NCBI RefSeq assembly: GCF_006439355.1
Contig: NZ_VFTG01000031.1
Span: 1 to 62,518 of the forward strand
DNA length: 62,518 nt
Direction of reading: 5' to 3'
Origin: Mesorhizobium sp. B4-1-3
Lineage (GTDB): Bacteria > Pseudomonadota > Alphaproteobacteria > Rhizobiales > Rhizobiaceae
Below are positions 25,522 to 34,467 of this stretch, piece by piece (the stretch's first letter is position 1; each line of letters begins with the position of its first letter). Under the pieces are notes generated by a model. That model was not told the DNA's origin and searched no databases. It worked only from the letters and a program-made list of their open reading frames with translations. Position numbers and translations under genes: made by a program.

Positions 25522-26460
25522 ATGCGCGTGAAGATCATCGGATCGGCGGCGGGAGGCGGCTTTCCGCAATGGAACTGCAATTACCGCCTGAGCCGCGCGG
25601 CACGCGCTGGCGTGCCCGGCGTGCGTCCGCGAACCCAATCATCCATTGCCGTATCGGCGGACGGGACAGGTTGGGTTCTCTTCAATGCGTCGCCGGACAT
25701 CCGCCAGCAGATTGCGCAAGCGCCCGAACTGCAGCCCGCGTCCGACGCACCGCTGCGCTCGACGCCGATCCGCGCGGTGGTGCTGACCAATGCCGACGTG
25801 GATCATGTCGCCGGTCTGCTCAGCCTGCGTGAAAGACAGCCATTCGCGATCTATGCGAGCGCTCAGGTGCTGGCGACGCTGGAGGCCAATTCGATCTTCA
25901 ATGTTCTCGACCCGGCGATCGTGCCTCGGCGCCTGCTGGCGCCGACGCAGGAAATGGCGGTCCGCGACGCGGACGGCGACCCGACCGGCGTGGTCGTCGG
26001 CAGCTTTCCGGTGCCGGGCAAGGTCGCGCTCTATCTCGAGCAACCAGGCGATCCCGCCGCCGATTTCGGCTCCGACACGGGCGACACGATCGGCGTCCGT
26101 ATCAGCGGGCCCGATGGTCGCGGCGCCGTTTTCTACGTTCCGGGCTGCGCGCGCATCGATGCCGTGCTGCGCGCGCGCCTAGCCGATGCCGCCTGCCTTC
26201 TGTTCGATGGCACCGTCTACACGGACGACGAGATGATCACGGCTGGCGTCGGCCAGAAAACCGGCGCGCGCATGGGGCACATCGCAATGTCGGGAGAAGC
26301 AGGTTCGATCGCCGGCCTCGCCGATGTGAAGATCGGTCGCCGTATCTTCATCCATATCAACAACACCAATCCTGTTCTGGACGAGAATTCCGCCGAGCAC
26401 GCGACCGTCAAGGCGGCTGGCTGGGAAGTCGCCAGCGATGGCATGGAGATGGAATTTTGA
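25522..26460 (+). CDS. pqqB: PQQ biosynthesis protein PqqB
   Basis: 312 residues from the ATG at 25522 (start of the conserved MRVKIIGSAAGGGFPQWNCNC-like N-terminus, here ending CNYRL). It has the metallo-beta-lactamase fold with the metal-binding TNADVDHVAGLLSLRE and HINNTNPVLDENS. PqqB hydroxylates the tyrosine part of the cross-linked PqqA amino-acid pair. The upstream in-frame extension to 25396 overlaps no conserved sequence. The stop overlaps the TTG start of pqqC. Confidence 0.95.
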   Translation: MRVKIIGSAAGGGFPQWNCNYRLSRAARAGVPGVRPRTQSSIAVSADGTGWVLFNASPDIRQQIAQAPELQPASDAPLRSTPIRAVVLTNADVDHVAGLLSLRERQPFAIYASAQVLATLEANSIFNVLDPAIVPRRLLAPTQEMAVRDADGDPTGVVVGSFPVPGKVALYLEQPGDPAADFGSDTGDTIGVRISGPDGRGAVFYVPGCARIDAVLRARLADAACLLFDGTVYTDDEMITAGVGQKTGARMGHIAMSGEAGSIAGLADVKIGRRIFIHINNTNPVLDENSAEHATVKAAGWEVASDGMEMEF

Positions 26461-27215
26461 GCGATTTCCATGACGCGGCCCGAGGCGGCCTGTCGAAGAG
26501 CGAGCTCGAGGCCGTGCTGCGGCGGGTCGGCGAGGAGCGCTATCACAACCGCCATCCTTTCCATCACAGGATGACTGGGGGTGCCTTGTCGAAGACCGAA
26601 ATGCAGGCCTGGGCGCTGAACCGCTATTGCTACCAGGCCGTCATTCCGCGCAAGGACGCCATGATCCTCGCACGTGCCGAAGACCCGGCGTTCCGCGCCG
26701 CCTGGCGCAAGCGCATCGAGGACCACGACGGCGAGGACGGCTGGAGCGGCGGCATCGCCCGCTGGCTGCATCTGGCGACCTCGCTCGGGCTCGATGCCGA
26801 AGCCGTCAAGAGCGAAAGGCTGGCGCTGCCGGCGACCCGCTTCGCCGTCGGCGCCTATCTTTCCTTCTGCACGAACCGGACGCTGCTTGAGGCGGTCGCA
26901 TCATCGCTGACCGAGATGTTCTCGCCGACCATCATCGGCGAGCGGGTGCCGGCGATGCTGGCCAGATACGACTACATCACCGAGGACACGCTGGCCTATT
27001 TCAGCCGGCGGCCCGAACAGGCATCGCGCGACGCCGACTTCGCCCTCACCTATGTGCTCGCCCACGCCGACACGGCCGAACGCCAGCAGCAGGCGATCGA
27101 TGCGCTGGTGTTCAAATGCGATATACTCTGGGCCATGCTCGATGCGCTCCAGCATGCCTACGGCGCCCCCGGAAACATACCGCCCGGGGCCTTCCGCCCG
27201 GAGGCGGCCTTATGA
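26457..27215 (+). CDS. pqqC: Pyrroloquinoline-quinone synthase PqqC
   Basis: 252 residues starting at a TTG that overlaps the pqqB stop. It is an all-helical, haem-oxygenase-like protein with the conserved YHNRHPFHHRM, LNRYCYQAVIPRKDA and SLTEMFSP segments. It catalyses the final eight-electron oxidation and ring closure to PQQ without a metal. It is coupled to pqqD by ATGA overlap. Confidence 0.95.
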   Translation: MSDFHDAARGGLSKSELEAVLRRVGEERYHNRHPFHHRMTGGALSKTEMQAWALNRYCYQAVIPRKDAMILARAEDPAFRAAWRKRIEDHDGEDGWSGGIARWLHLATSLGLDAEAVKSERLALPATRFAVGAYLSFCTNRTLLEAVASSLTEMFSPTIIGERVPAMLARYDYITEDTLAYFSRRPEQASRDADFALTYVLAHADTAERQQQAIDALVFKCDILWAMLDALQHAYGAPGNIPPGAFRPEAAL

Positions 27216-27511
27216 TGGCGGCGCTGCGCGAAAGAGCCATCGTGTCGTCGCGGTCGGTGCCATCGCTGCCCAGGCATGTGCGCATCCAGTATGACCCCGT
27301 GCGGCAGGCCTTCGCCGTGCTCTCGCCGGAGAAGGTATTCTGGCCGAACGAGATCAGCCTCGACATACTGCGCCGCTGCAACGGCCAGTCCAGCGTCGAG
27401 CGCATCATTGCCGATCTTGCGGCCGACTATGAGGCGTATCCGCGGGACGTGGCGGCCGACGTCGTCGCCTTCCTGCAGGAATGGTCGGACAAGCTCTTGG
27501 TGAAGCTATGA
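27212..27511 (+). CDS. pqqD: PqqA-binding chaperone PqqD
   Basis: 99 residues from the ATG overlapping the pqqC stop. The small winged-helix RiPP-recognition fold is recognisable from RIQYDPVRQAFAVLSPEKVFWPNEIS and the helix IIADLAADY. It binds PqqA and presents it to the radical SAM enzyme PqqE. The stop overlaps the pqqE start. Confidence 0.92.
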   Translation: MMAALRERAIVSSRSVPSLPRHVRIQYDPVRQAFAVLSPEKVFWPNEISLDILRRCNGQSSVERIIADLAADYEAYPRDVAADVVAFLQEWSDKLLVKL

Positions 27512-28647
27512 GCGAGCCCCTCCTGCCCCCGATCGGCATGCTGGCGGAACTGACGCATCGCTGCCCGCTGCAGTGCCCCTATTGCTCCAACCCGGTCGAA
27601 CTGCTGAAGGCCGACCGCGAGCTCGACACGCAGACCTGGCTCGATCTTTTCTCGCAGGCCGCCGATCTCGGCGTCCTGCAGGTGCATCTTTCCGGCGGCG
27701 AACCGACGCTGCGCCGGGACTTCGAGCAATTGATCGCCGGGCTTTCGGCGCGCGGCGTCTACACCAACCTCATCACCGCCGGCGTCGGCATTGCCGAGGG
27801 CCGCATCGAGGCCTTTGCCGAAGCCGGACTCGACCACCTGCAACTGAGCTTCCAGGGCGCCCGACCAGCGACCACCGACCGTATCGGCAACCACCGGGGC
27901 AGCCACGAGAAAAAGCTGGAGACAGCGCACCGCGCCCGCGCGGCCGGACTGCCCCTCACCATCAATGCGCCGGTCCATCGGCACAACATCGAGGAGGTGC
28001 CGGAATTCATCGATCTCGCCCTCTCCTTGGATGCCGAGCGGCTCGAGATTGCGAACGTCCAGTATGCCGGTTGGGCGCTCGCCAACCGCGACAGGCTGAT
28101 GCCCGACCTGGCAGCGGTCAACCGCCAGGCGGACATCGTCGCGGCGGCGCGCGAAAGGCTCGCCGGCATCATGACCATCGATTTCGTCACCCCGGATTAT
28201 TTCGCCATCTATCCCAAGCCGTGCATGGGCGGCTGGGCCCGCGACGCCTTCATGGTGGCTCCCGACGGCACCGTATTGCCGTGCCATGCCGCCCAGACGA
28301 TTCCCTCGCTGCGTTTTGAGCGCTTCGGAGACCGCAGGCTCGCCGAAATCTGGACCGATTCACCGGCCTTCAACGCCTTCCGCGGCACCGACTGGATGCA
28401 CGAGCCGTGCCGAAGCTGCGAGCGCCGCGAGATCGATTGGGGCGGCTGCAGGTGTCAGGCGATGGCGATTGCCGGCGATGCCACCGCAACGGATCCGGCC
28501 TGCGTCAAGTCGCCGATCCACAATCGAATGGCGATGCTGACCGACGCCGCCCAGGCGAAGGCAGCGCCGGAGGGGAAAGAAAGCTTCATTTTCCGGCGGA
28601 TCGGCGCCGCAACCCGACCTGACACGCGCGCCGAACCTGCCCACTGA
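27508..28647 (+). CDS. pqqE: Radical SAM PqqA cross-linking enzyme PqqE
   Basis: 379 residues. The radical SAM cluster motif CPLQCPYC gives cysteines 19, 23 and 26; HLSGGEPTLR follows. The C-terminal SPASM region has CMGGWARDAF, LPCHAAQT, CRSCERREIDWGGCRCQ and further cysteines for auxiliary Fe-S clusters. It forms the C-C bond between Glu and Tyr of PqqA, using PqqD. It is the last gene of the pqqABCDE operon. Confidence 0.96.
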   Translation: MSEPLLPPIGMLAELTHRCPLQCPYCSNPVELLKADRELDTQTWLDLFSQAADLGVLQVHLSGGEPTLRRDFEQLIAGLSARGVYTNLITAGVGIAEGRIEAFAEAGLDHLQLSFQGARPATTDRIGNHRGSHEKKLETAHRARAAGLPLTINAPVHRHNIEEVPEFIDLALSLDAERLEIANVQYAGWALANRDRLMPDLAAVNRQADIVAAARERLAGIMTIDFVTPDYFAIYPKPCMGGWARDAFMVAPDGTVLPCHAAQTIPSLRFERFGDRRLAEIWTDSPAFNAFRGTDWMHEPCRSCERREIDWGGCRCQAMAIAGDATATDPACVKSPIHNRMAMLTDAAQAKAAPEGKESFIFRRIGAATRPDTRAEPAH

Positions 28648-28657
28648 TAACGGCCCG

Positions 28658-28689
28658 AAGGATACCTTGGCCCTTGGTGGTATCGCCTT
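28658..28689 (+). terminator. Hairpin downstream of pqqE
   Basis: GATACC (28661-28666) and GGTATC (28679-28684) form a perfect six-base stem, with AAG/CTT flanks that extend it imperfectly. It follows the pqqE stop by about ten bases and sits between convergent genes. There is no long T-run, so it may be a weak terminator. Confidence 0.45.
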
Positions 28690-28711
28690 GTATCTCTTGC
28701 CGATTAGGCGC

Positions 28712-28809
28712 AATTCCAGGAAAAGTGTCAGCGGTTTTCCGCCCGGAATTGGGTCAAAACAAAGAGATAGAGCGGTTCGCCGTTTCCGCGAAACGGTGAA
28801 ACGCACTAG
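28712..28809. repeat. RIME-like intergenic palindromic element 1
   Basis: A compact mosaic of nested palindromes: AATTCC...GGAATT enclosing GGAAAA...TTTTCC (28712-28750), then CGTTTC-CGC-GAAACG (28781-28795). This structure and wording match the RIME-type repeats of rhizobia. It ends on the CTAG that supplies the TAG stop of the minus-strand SMP-30 gene. A related element is at 38839. Confidence 0.65.
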
Positions 28810-29654
28810 GCGCCGCTGAAGCCCGGAATCCCGGCCAGATCGATCTCGGTGATGTGCCAGCGGCCAAGGTTTGCGGTGTAGAGCTTGTCGCCCTTGAAGG
28901 CGATGTTGGTGGGATGCGCCAGCGTCGTCGCAGCCGGATCCTCGATCAGCACTTCGAGACCGCAGTCCTTTCGCCAGCGATAGATGCGGCTCGGCTCGTA
29001 GCATGAGATGAGCAGTGAGCCGTCGGAAGCGAAGGCGAGCCCGTCCGGGACATTGCGCACGTCTTCGACGACGACCTGCCGGCGTCCCGCCGTACCATCG
29101 GTGAGGATCGGCACATAGCTGATGCAGGGCGCATCGCTCTCAACCACATAGAGCCCGTTGGCGTCCGGCGCCATGGCCATGCCGTTGGCGAAGGACATCG
29201 CTTCCCGGCACCATAGGCCGCCCTCACCCGTCCGCAGATCATAGCGGAAGATGCCCGAACGTTTGTCCTCGCCCACACTGTCAGACACGTAGAGCCAGCC
29301 TCGCGCCTCGTCGATGACCGGATAGTTCGGCACGCGGATGCCGGACGAAGCGAAGCGCTCCATATGGCCCGTCGCGGCATCCCAGCGGAAGATCACGGCA
29401 TGCTTGAGATCGCAGGCGAAGCAATTGCCGGCGCCGTCGAAGGCAATGCCGAGAAGGAAGCCGTCGGTGCAGCCCATGCGCTCGACCGAACCGCCATCGG
29501 CGGCAAGCCTCAGGAGGTCGCCGGTCTCGGTGCCGCACCAGATCGATCCGTCGCGATGGACAGCCACGCCCTCCGGATGCGCGACGCGCGGATTGCTGAA
29601 GATGCCGTCGAAGAAGACCCGGGCGGCGGACATGTCGAGCAACGGCTTTGCCAT
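28806..29654 (-). CDS. SMP-30/gluconolactonase-family sugar lactonase
   Basis: 282 residues, start ATG behind GAGGAG. It is a six-bladed beta-propeller with family signatures HPEGVAVHRDGSIWCGTETG, VIDEARGWLYVSDS, FANGMAMAPD and NVPDGLAFASDGSL. The acidic metal ligands of SMP-30 lactonases (Glu in HPEG, Asp in NVPDGLA) are present. Such enzymes open sugar lactones to aldonic acids in the cytoplasm. It is the last gene of the minus-strand operon, so it may act on a lactone made by the operon's dehydrogenase. Confidence 0.85.
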   Translation of the reverse strand: MAKPLLDMSAARVFFDGIFSNPRVAHPEGVAVHRDGSIWCGTETGDLLRLAADGGSVERMGCTDGFLLGIAFDGAGNCFACDLKHAVIFRWDAATGHMERFASSGIRVPNYPVIDEARGWLYVSDSVGEDKRSGIFRYDLRTGEGGLWCREAMSFANGMAMAPDANGLYVVESDAPCISYVPILTDGTAGRRQVVVEDVRNVPDGLAFASDGSLLISCYEPSRIYRWRKDCGLEVLIEDPAATTLAHPTNIAFKGDKLYTANLGRWHITEIDLAGIPGFSGA

Positions 29655-29664
29655 GGAACGCTCC

Positions 29665-31452
29665 TCAGCTTGTGGCAGGTGGCCTCTGCGCGGCGATGCA
29701 GCGCTCGACCATGGCGCGGTCGGCCGCGAGGATTTCGGCGATGAGCGTGCCGCGCTCCTTGGCGCTGACGAATTCGAGACGTCGCAGGCCAAGCGGGTCG
29801 ATGCGGTTCCGCAATACCGATAGCATTTCCCCGGAAGGCCTCGGCACCTCCCGGCAGTCGACGTCGAACGTCACCGCAAAGCCGGTGGCGTCACGGATCT
29901 GCTGCCGGGGGACGCCGGGCATGGTTTCGATGACGATCAACTCCCGTGATGCCTCGTCGAGCCGGAGGACGCAGAGGTCGGTGAAGACCAGCGCCTTGCC
30001 TGTCCGATAGCCCATCGGCTCGCGTTCATCCGGCGTAAGCAGACCGCGTGCGGAACTTGCAATCTCGACCGCATCCACCAGCGACTGCACCGAGTGACGC
30101 GGGACATAGAGCAGGTAGTCGCGATGCATGTTGGCGACATCGGCCATGCCGCCCTGCCCCGGCAGCCGGATCAACCCGCCGCTCGGCTTGCGCAAGGCGA
30201 TGGTGTTGACGCGGCCGTGCCGGTCGACCTGTGCGGCGCCGACAATCTCATGCGTCACCGCGCCCGCCTGGTAGTAGGTCGAATAGGTGTCGTCGCCGCC
30301 GGCATGCGCGACCGCCGTCTCGCAATCGAGGCTTTCGATCAGAGACAGCACCATCGGGCTTGGCGCGATGTCGAGATGGCCGCAGCTCATCGTCGCGATG
30401 ATCATGTCCGGCGCGTGCGTCGCCTTGGCCAGCCGATAGGCGACGTTGGCGAGCGGCGAGACCGCGCCGGCGCTGGCGAAGCTCTCATTGTCGAGCTCGA
30501 GGGCGATCCGCGCGGCGATGATTTCGTCGACGGATGCTTCCTCCTCGCGCTGCACCAGTGCAGGCATCGCGAGGACAGTCTCGGCACTGACTTCGGCCGC
30601 CTTCTTAAGCCGTTCCGGCAGGCCGCCCGAAGGTAGGCTTAGCTTGCCCGACAACGCCGCGTCCTTCGTCGCGAACGCCTCCGACAATGCCTGATAATCC
30701 GTGACGTAGAATGGCAGGCACGAGGCTGGATAGGCGCCGCCCGGCGCCAGCGCTATCGCCGAAACCTGGTTGCGGGTAAGCACGCTCTGGCGGCCGTCCC
30801 GCCGCAACGCGCCGATCGGCACGATCTCCTCGACCGTGACCAGCACTTTCCGCGTCGCGCCCGCCATGGCGAAGTCCAGCGCCCGCGGCCCGATGATCTC
30901 GACATTGCCGCTTTCGTCGGCGCGCTGGGCGTGGACGATGAAGGTGTCGAGCCTGAGCGGCGGGACGAACCCCGTATCGGTCCCGGCAAGCGGATCAGGC
31001 CTGGCGGCCGCGCCCGGCACGCGCGCCAGCATGTCGGAGCCCTGAGGCAACTGGAACGGCATCGACGGCAGGTTCTGCTGCGCTGCCCGCAGCGCCTGGA
31101 TCATGGCCAGTGCCGTCCAATCACGGACGGGGATCGTACCGTTCTCCGCCGCCGCGCGAAACTTCGGCGGCAGCCCGAAGATATCCAGGCTGGAAAAGCA
31201 GAAGTCGATTTCCGCCACCGCGCCCGCATCGAGCAGCAGTTCGAGCGGCAGGCCGCCGGCCCACGAGACATAGCGCAAATCTTTCACGCCGGACCCGGCG
31301 ATCGCGCGCAGCAACGCGATCGGTAGCCGGGCGAAGTGGTGGCCGCCGACGCCGAAAGCGTCGCCGTCGCGGACCATCGCCGCCAGCCCCTCGATATCGG
31401 TGAAGCGGGGCCGGTTCGGCTTGACCAGGGAAACTGACCTGCGATCTGTCAC
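29665..31452 (-). CDS. Fused two-domain family I CoA-transferase
   Basis: 595 residues from a GTG that overlaps the preceding stop (GTGA). The N-terminal half (about 1-300) resembles an alpha subunit (FTDIEGLAAMVRDGDAFGVGGHHFARLP, YVSWAGGLPLELLLDAG). The C-terminal half (about 335-595) resembles a beta subunit (VSPLANVAYRLAKATHAPDM, LPGQGGMADVANMHRDY). Glutaconate- and IpdAB-like enzymes usually have two genes; here they form one chain. I cannot place the catalytic glutamate with certainty, so hydrolase activity of the IpdAB kind is also possible. It lies between the epimerase-like and lactonase genes. Confidence 0.8.
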   Translation of the reverse strand: MTDRRSVSLVKPNRPRFTDIEGLAAMVRDGDAFGVGGHHFARLPIALLRAIAGSGVKDLRYVSWAGGLPLELLLDAGAVAEIDFCFSSLDIFGLPPKFRAAAENGTIPVRDWTALAMIQALRAAQQNLPSMPFQLPQGSDMLARVPGAAARPDPLAGTDTGFVPPLRLDTFIVHAQRADESGNVEIIGPRALDFAMAGATRKVLVTVEEIVPIGALRRDGRQSVLTRNQVSAIALAPGGAYPASCLPFYVTDYQALSEAFATKDAALSGKLSLPSGGLPERLKKAAEVSAETVLAMPALVQREEEASVDEIIAARIALELDNESFASAGAVSPLANVAYRLAKATHAPDMIIATMSCGHLDIAPSPMVLSLIESLDCETAVAHAGGDDTYSTYYQAGAVTHEIVGAAQVDRHGRVNTIALRKPSGGLIRLPGQGGMADVANMHRDYLLYVPRHSVQSLVDAVEIASSARGLLTPDEREPMGYRTGKALVFTDLCVLRLDEASRELIVIETMPGVPRQQIRDATGFAVTFDVDCREVPRPSGEMLSVLRNRIDPLGLRRLEFVSAKERGTLIAEILAADRAMVERCIAAQRPPATS

Positions 31453-32462
31453 AGCGCCGATGCCTCGATGCGATAGCGGGTCACGAACGGTTTCTCGGGC
31501 GAGAATTCCAGCGCCGTCGCGATGCCGGATTGCGCGATCGGATTGTCGGCCAACGCGGTCGCTGGGCCGAGCCCGAAAGGCGAGCAGATCGGCTCGATGC
31601 CGATCGCGACATGACGCCCGTTCCAGGGCGCCGCCTTGCGCCCGCGATTGGAATACCAAAGCAGGAGGCTCGGGAAATGCTCCTTTTGCCAGGAAAGCTG
31701 CACCCGGTAGCCGTCCTCATGGTCGACGAGCGCTGCGATGCCGTCGGAGCCCTCGATCTGCAGCAGCTCCTCCGTCGCAGCCGTCAGAGGCAAGCGGGAG
31801 GCGTCGATCGTGTCACCGGCGCGCGCCGGCACCGATATCAGCTCGAAGAAGGTCTTGTTCCTGGCAAACAGCGAAGCGTCTGGTTCGACATCGTGCGGAT
31901 AGGTGCGGCCTTCGTCGAAGTCGCCGAGCTCCAGCGTGGCCGCGCCCGTCTCGAACGGCAGCCGGAACACTGGGTGCAGGCCGATCGGCAGGCAGCAGGC
32001 GCGACGAACGATGATGCTGAACTCAATGTCGATGGCCGGCGCCGACGGATCGGGCCTTATCGTCCGTTCGACACGCTCGACCGGGCTTGCCTCGGGATAG
32101 GCAAGCGCCAGCGACAGCGATCCGCTCTCACTGGCGCGCCAGGTCCAGTCATGGTTGGAGCTGTGGCCGTGGACTTCCTCGTCCGGAGCCGGCGGCCCCA
32201 TGACGCGCGCCCAGCTCTCGGGCCATCCTTCGGCAGGCACCGAATAGCCGAAGGGCACGCAGGGCCATTCGCCGCGCAGCTTGCGCAGAATGCCCGGTAG
32301 CGCTTCCGACTCCGGCTTGTTCGTCCAGGGCGCGACATGCATCGGCGAGACCTGCCGGCCGTCGGGAAGCAGAAACGTGACCGGCGCGAGCATCGCGCCG
32401 AGCCGCTGCACGGTCAGCGCGCCATGCGCCCAGCCGAGGCCACGATAGTCGTCGTCCCTCAT
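31449..32462 (-). CDS. Aldose 1-epimerase-like protein
   Basis: 337 residues of the galactose-mutarotase fold: SSNHDWTWRASESGSLSLAL, the histidine in IGLHPVFRLPF, and a late acidic segment VAIGIEPICSPFG. Mutarotases interconvert sugar anomers. The sequence is divergent, so it may act on an unusual sugar or be a hexose-6-phosphate-epimerase relative. It overlaps both the downstream CoA-transferase gene and the upstream enoyl-CoA hydratase gene, so it belongs firmly to the operon. Confidence 0.75.
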   Translation of the reverse strand: MRDDDYRGLGWAHGALTVQRLGAMLAPVTFLLPDGRQVSPMHVAPWTNKPESEALPGILRKLRGEWPCVPFGYSVPAEGWPESWARVMGPPAPDEEVHGHSSNHDWTWRASESGSLSLALAYPEASPVERVERTIRPDPSAPAIDIEFSIIVRRACCLPIGLHPVFRLPFETGAATLELGDFDEGRTYPHDVEPDASLFARNKTFFELISVPARAGDTIDASRLPLTAATEELLQIEGSDGIAALVDHEDGYRVQLSWQKEHFPSLLLWYSNRGRKAAPWNGRHVAIGIEPICSPFGLGPATALADNPIAQSGIATALEFSPEKPFVTRYRIEASAL

Positions 32463-33241
32463 GAGCCGGCCTTCTTCACCGCGCTCCTCTCGGCGAACTC
32501 CTTGACGCGCCGTTGGCCGGTCTCGCTGCGGTAGAGGCCGCCCAATATGTTGCGCTCCATCGCAAGGCCCTCACCCAGATCGCCCGATACGGCATGCGCC
32601 GTCAGGGCTTTCAGGCCTTTGATCGCGGCGGCGGGCTCGGCGGCGATCATCCCGGCCAGTTCCAGCGCGCGCGGCATCAGCTTTTCGACATCGACGATCT
32701 CATTGACCAGGCCCGCGCCGACGAATTCGGAGGCCGGCACGATGGCGCCGGTCATCAGCAGAAGATTGGCGCGGTTGCGGCCGAGCTTGGCGACGCTGCG
32801 CTGCGTGCCGCCGCCGCCGGGGTTCAGCCCGAGCTTGATCTCGGGCAGGCCGAGCTTGGCGAACTGGTTGGCGATCACGATGTCGCAGCACAGCACCAGT
32901 TCCATGCCGCCGCCCAGCGCGAAGCCGTTGACCGCCGCGATCACCGGCTTTCGGTTCTCCTCGATCGCCGCGTACATACGCGTGCCGGCGGCCTGGAACG
33001 TGTCGAACTCGGCCGCGGTCTGCGCGGCATATTCCTTGATGTCGGCGCCGGCCATGAAGCCGCGCCCCTCGCCGGTCACCACGATCGCACCGACATTTTC
33101 GTCGCCCGACAGGGCCTCGAACGCCTCCGTGATCTCGCCTTGCATCTGCCGGTTCATGGCGTTGAGCTGATCGGCGCGCCGGAAGGTGACCACCGCGACG
33201 CGGCCTTGGATCTCGACGGTGAGTGTCTCGTAGGCGCCCAT
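32459..33241 (-). CDS. Enoyl-CoA hydratase/isomerase
   Basis: 260 residues of the crotonase family. The oxyanion-hole segments EGRGFMAGADIKEYA and NGFALGGGMELVLCCDIVIA are complete, with the catalytic glutamate region LPEIKLGLNPGGGGTQR typical of hydratases. It hydrates or isomerises an unsaturated acyl-CoA. It lies 2 bases after the CaiB-type CoA-transferase gene, which suggests the two act in sequence on the same thioester. The ORF continues upstream to 33511, overlapping the neighbour without conserved content. Confidence 0.9.
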   Translation of the reverse strand: MGAYETLTVEIQGRVAVVTFRRADQLNAMNRQMQGEITEAFEALSGDENVGAIVVTGEGRGFMAGADIKEYAAQTAAEFDTFQAAGTRMYAAIEENRKPVIAAVNGFALGGGMELVLCCDIVIANQFAKLGLPEIKLGLNPGGGGTQRSVAKLGRNRANLLLMTGAIVPASEFVGAGLVNEIVDVEKLMPRALELAGMIAAEPAAAIKGLKALTAHAVSGDLGEGLAMERNILGGLYRSETGQRRVKEFAERSAVKKAGS

Positions 33242-33243
33242 CG

Positions 33244-34449
33244 TCAAGCCGCGTCCACGGTCATGTCGCCGGACGCCTCGAGCGCCGCGATCTCGTCCTT
33301 GGAGAGGCCGAACTCGGCCAGGATCTCGCGGCCATGCTGGCCGACCAGCGGCGCTGGCCGCTCGATGGTCGCGGGCGTCTCGCTCATCTTGACGGCGGGC
33401 GCCACCACCCGCACCTTGCCGCCGCGCGGATGCTCGTAGCTGGTGATCATGCCCATATGCGTGACCTGCGGATCCTCCGCCGCGCGGCGGATGTCCTTCA
33501 CCTCCGCGCACCAGATGTCGGCTTTGAGAAGCCGCGCCAGCAGATCCTGCGTGGCGAATTTCCTGGTCTCGGCATTGACCTTCTCGAACACCTCGTCGCG
33601 CTTGTCGAACAAGGTTTTCAAATCGTCATAGGCGGCGAGCTGCGGCGCTTCCAGCACCTCGTAAAGCGTCTTGAACGGGCTCATGGCGATCGACACGTAG
33701 CCGCCGTCCTTCGTCTCGTAGATTCCGAACGGCGCCTGCATGCCGGGATGGCCGATGCCGGAATTCGGCCGCACGAAATCCTCGCCGAGATTGAGCACGG
33801 CGACATATTCCTGGTTGAGATGCGCCAGCAGCCCGGCCAGCAGATTGACCTCGATCTTCTGACCCTTGCCGGTCTTCTCGCGATAATAGAGCGCCGACAG
33901 GATGCCGTAGACCATGTTCATGGCGCCGATCTGGTCGGCGAGGCCGGCGCCGGCGGGAACCGGTGCCTGGTCGCCGCGGCCCGTATTGGCGATCAGCCCG
34001 GCCAGCCCTTGGATGAGCATGTCCTGCCCCGGACGCTCGACGTAAGGCCCCTCCTCGCCATAGCCCGAACCGGAGCAGTAGATGATGCGCGGATTGACGG
34101 CCTTGAAATCCTCGTAGCCGTAGCCGAGCTTGGCCAGCACGCCGGGACGGAAATTCTGCACCACCACGTCGGCAGTTCGGGCCATCTCCATGATGATGGC
34201 ATGCACCTTGCGGCTCTTCAGGTTGAGCGCGATCGAGCGCTTGTTGCGGTTCCAGGCGAGGAAGTTCGGGCTCTCGGAGCCGCCCACCCATTTGGCGAAG
34301 AAGGTCATGCCGCGGAACATGTCGCCGGCGCCCGCGCGCTCGATCTTGATGACGTCGGCGCCCATGTCGCCCAGCAGCTGCGTGGCGAACGGCCCCTGCA
34401 GCAGATGGCTGAAGTCGAGGATGCGGACGCCTTCGAGGGCCTTGTTCAT
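33244..34449 (-). CDS. CaiB/BaiF-type (family III) CoA-transferase
   Basis: 401 residues. The N-terminus LEGVRILDFSHLLQGPFATQLLGDMGADVIKIER is the family signature, followed by NRNKRSIALNLK, and the catalytic aspartate lies in ERPGQDMLIQGLAG. Family III enzymes move CoA between carboxylic acids, often activating a substrate for beta-oxidation-like steps. It stands between the SDR and the enoyl-CoA hydratase genes. Confidence 0.92.
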   Translation of the reverse strand: MNKALEGVRILDFSHLLQGPFATQLLGDMGADVIKIERAGAGDMFRGMTFFAKWVGGSESPNFLAWNRNKRSIALNLKSRKVHAIIMEMARTADVVVQNFRPGVLAKLGYGYEDFKAVNPRIIYCSGSGYGEEGPYVERPGQDMLIQGLAGLIANTGRGDQAPVPAGAGLADQIGAMNMVYGILSALYYREKTGKGQKIEVNLLAGLLAHLNQEYVAVLNLGEDFVRPNSGIGHPGMQAPFGIYETKDGGYVSIAMSPFKTLYEVLEAPQLAAYDDLKTLFDKRDEVFEKVNAETRKFATQDLLARLLKADIWCAEVKDIRRAAEDPQVTHMGMITSYEHPRGGKVRVVAPAVKMSETPATIERPAPLVGQHGREILAEFGLSKDEIAALEASGDMTVDAA

Positions 34450-34467
34450 TTCATGACTCGTTTCGTT

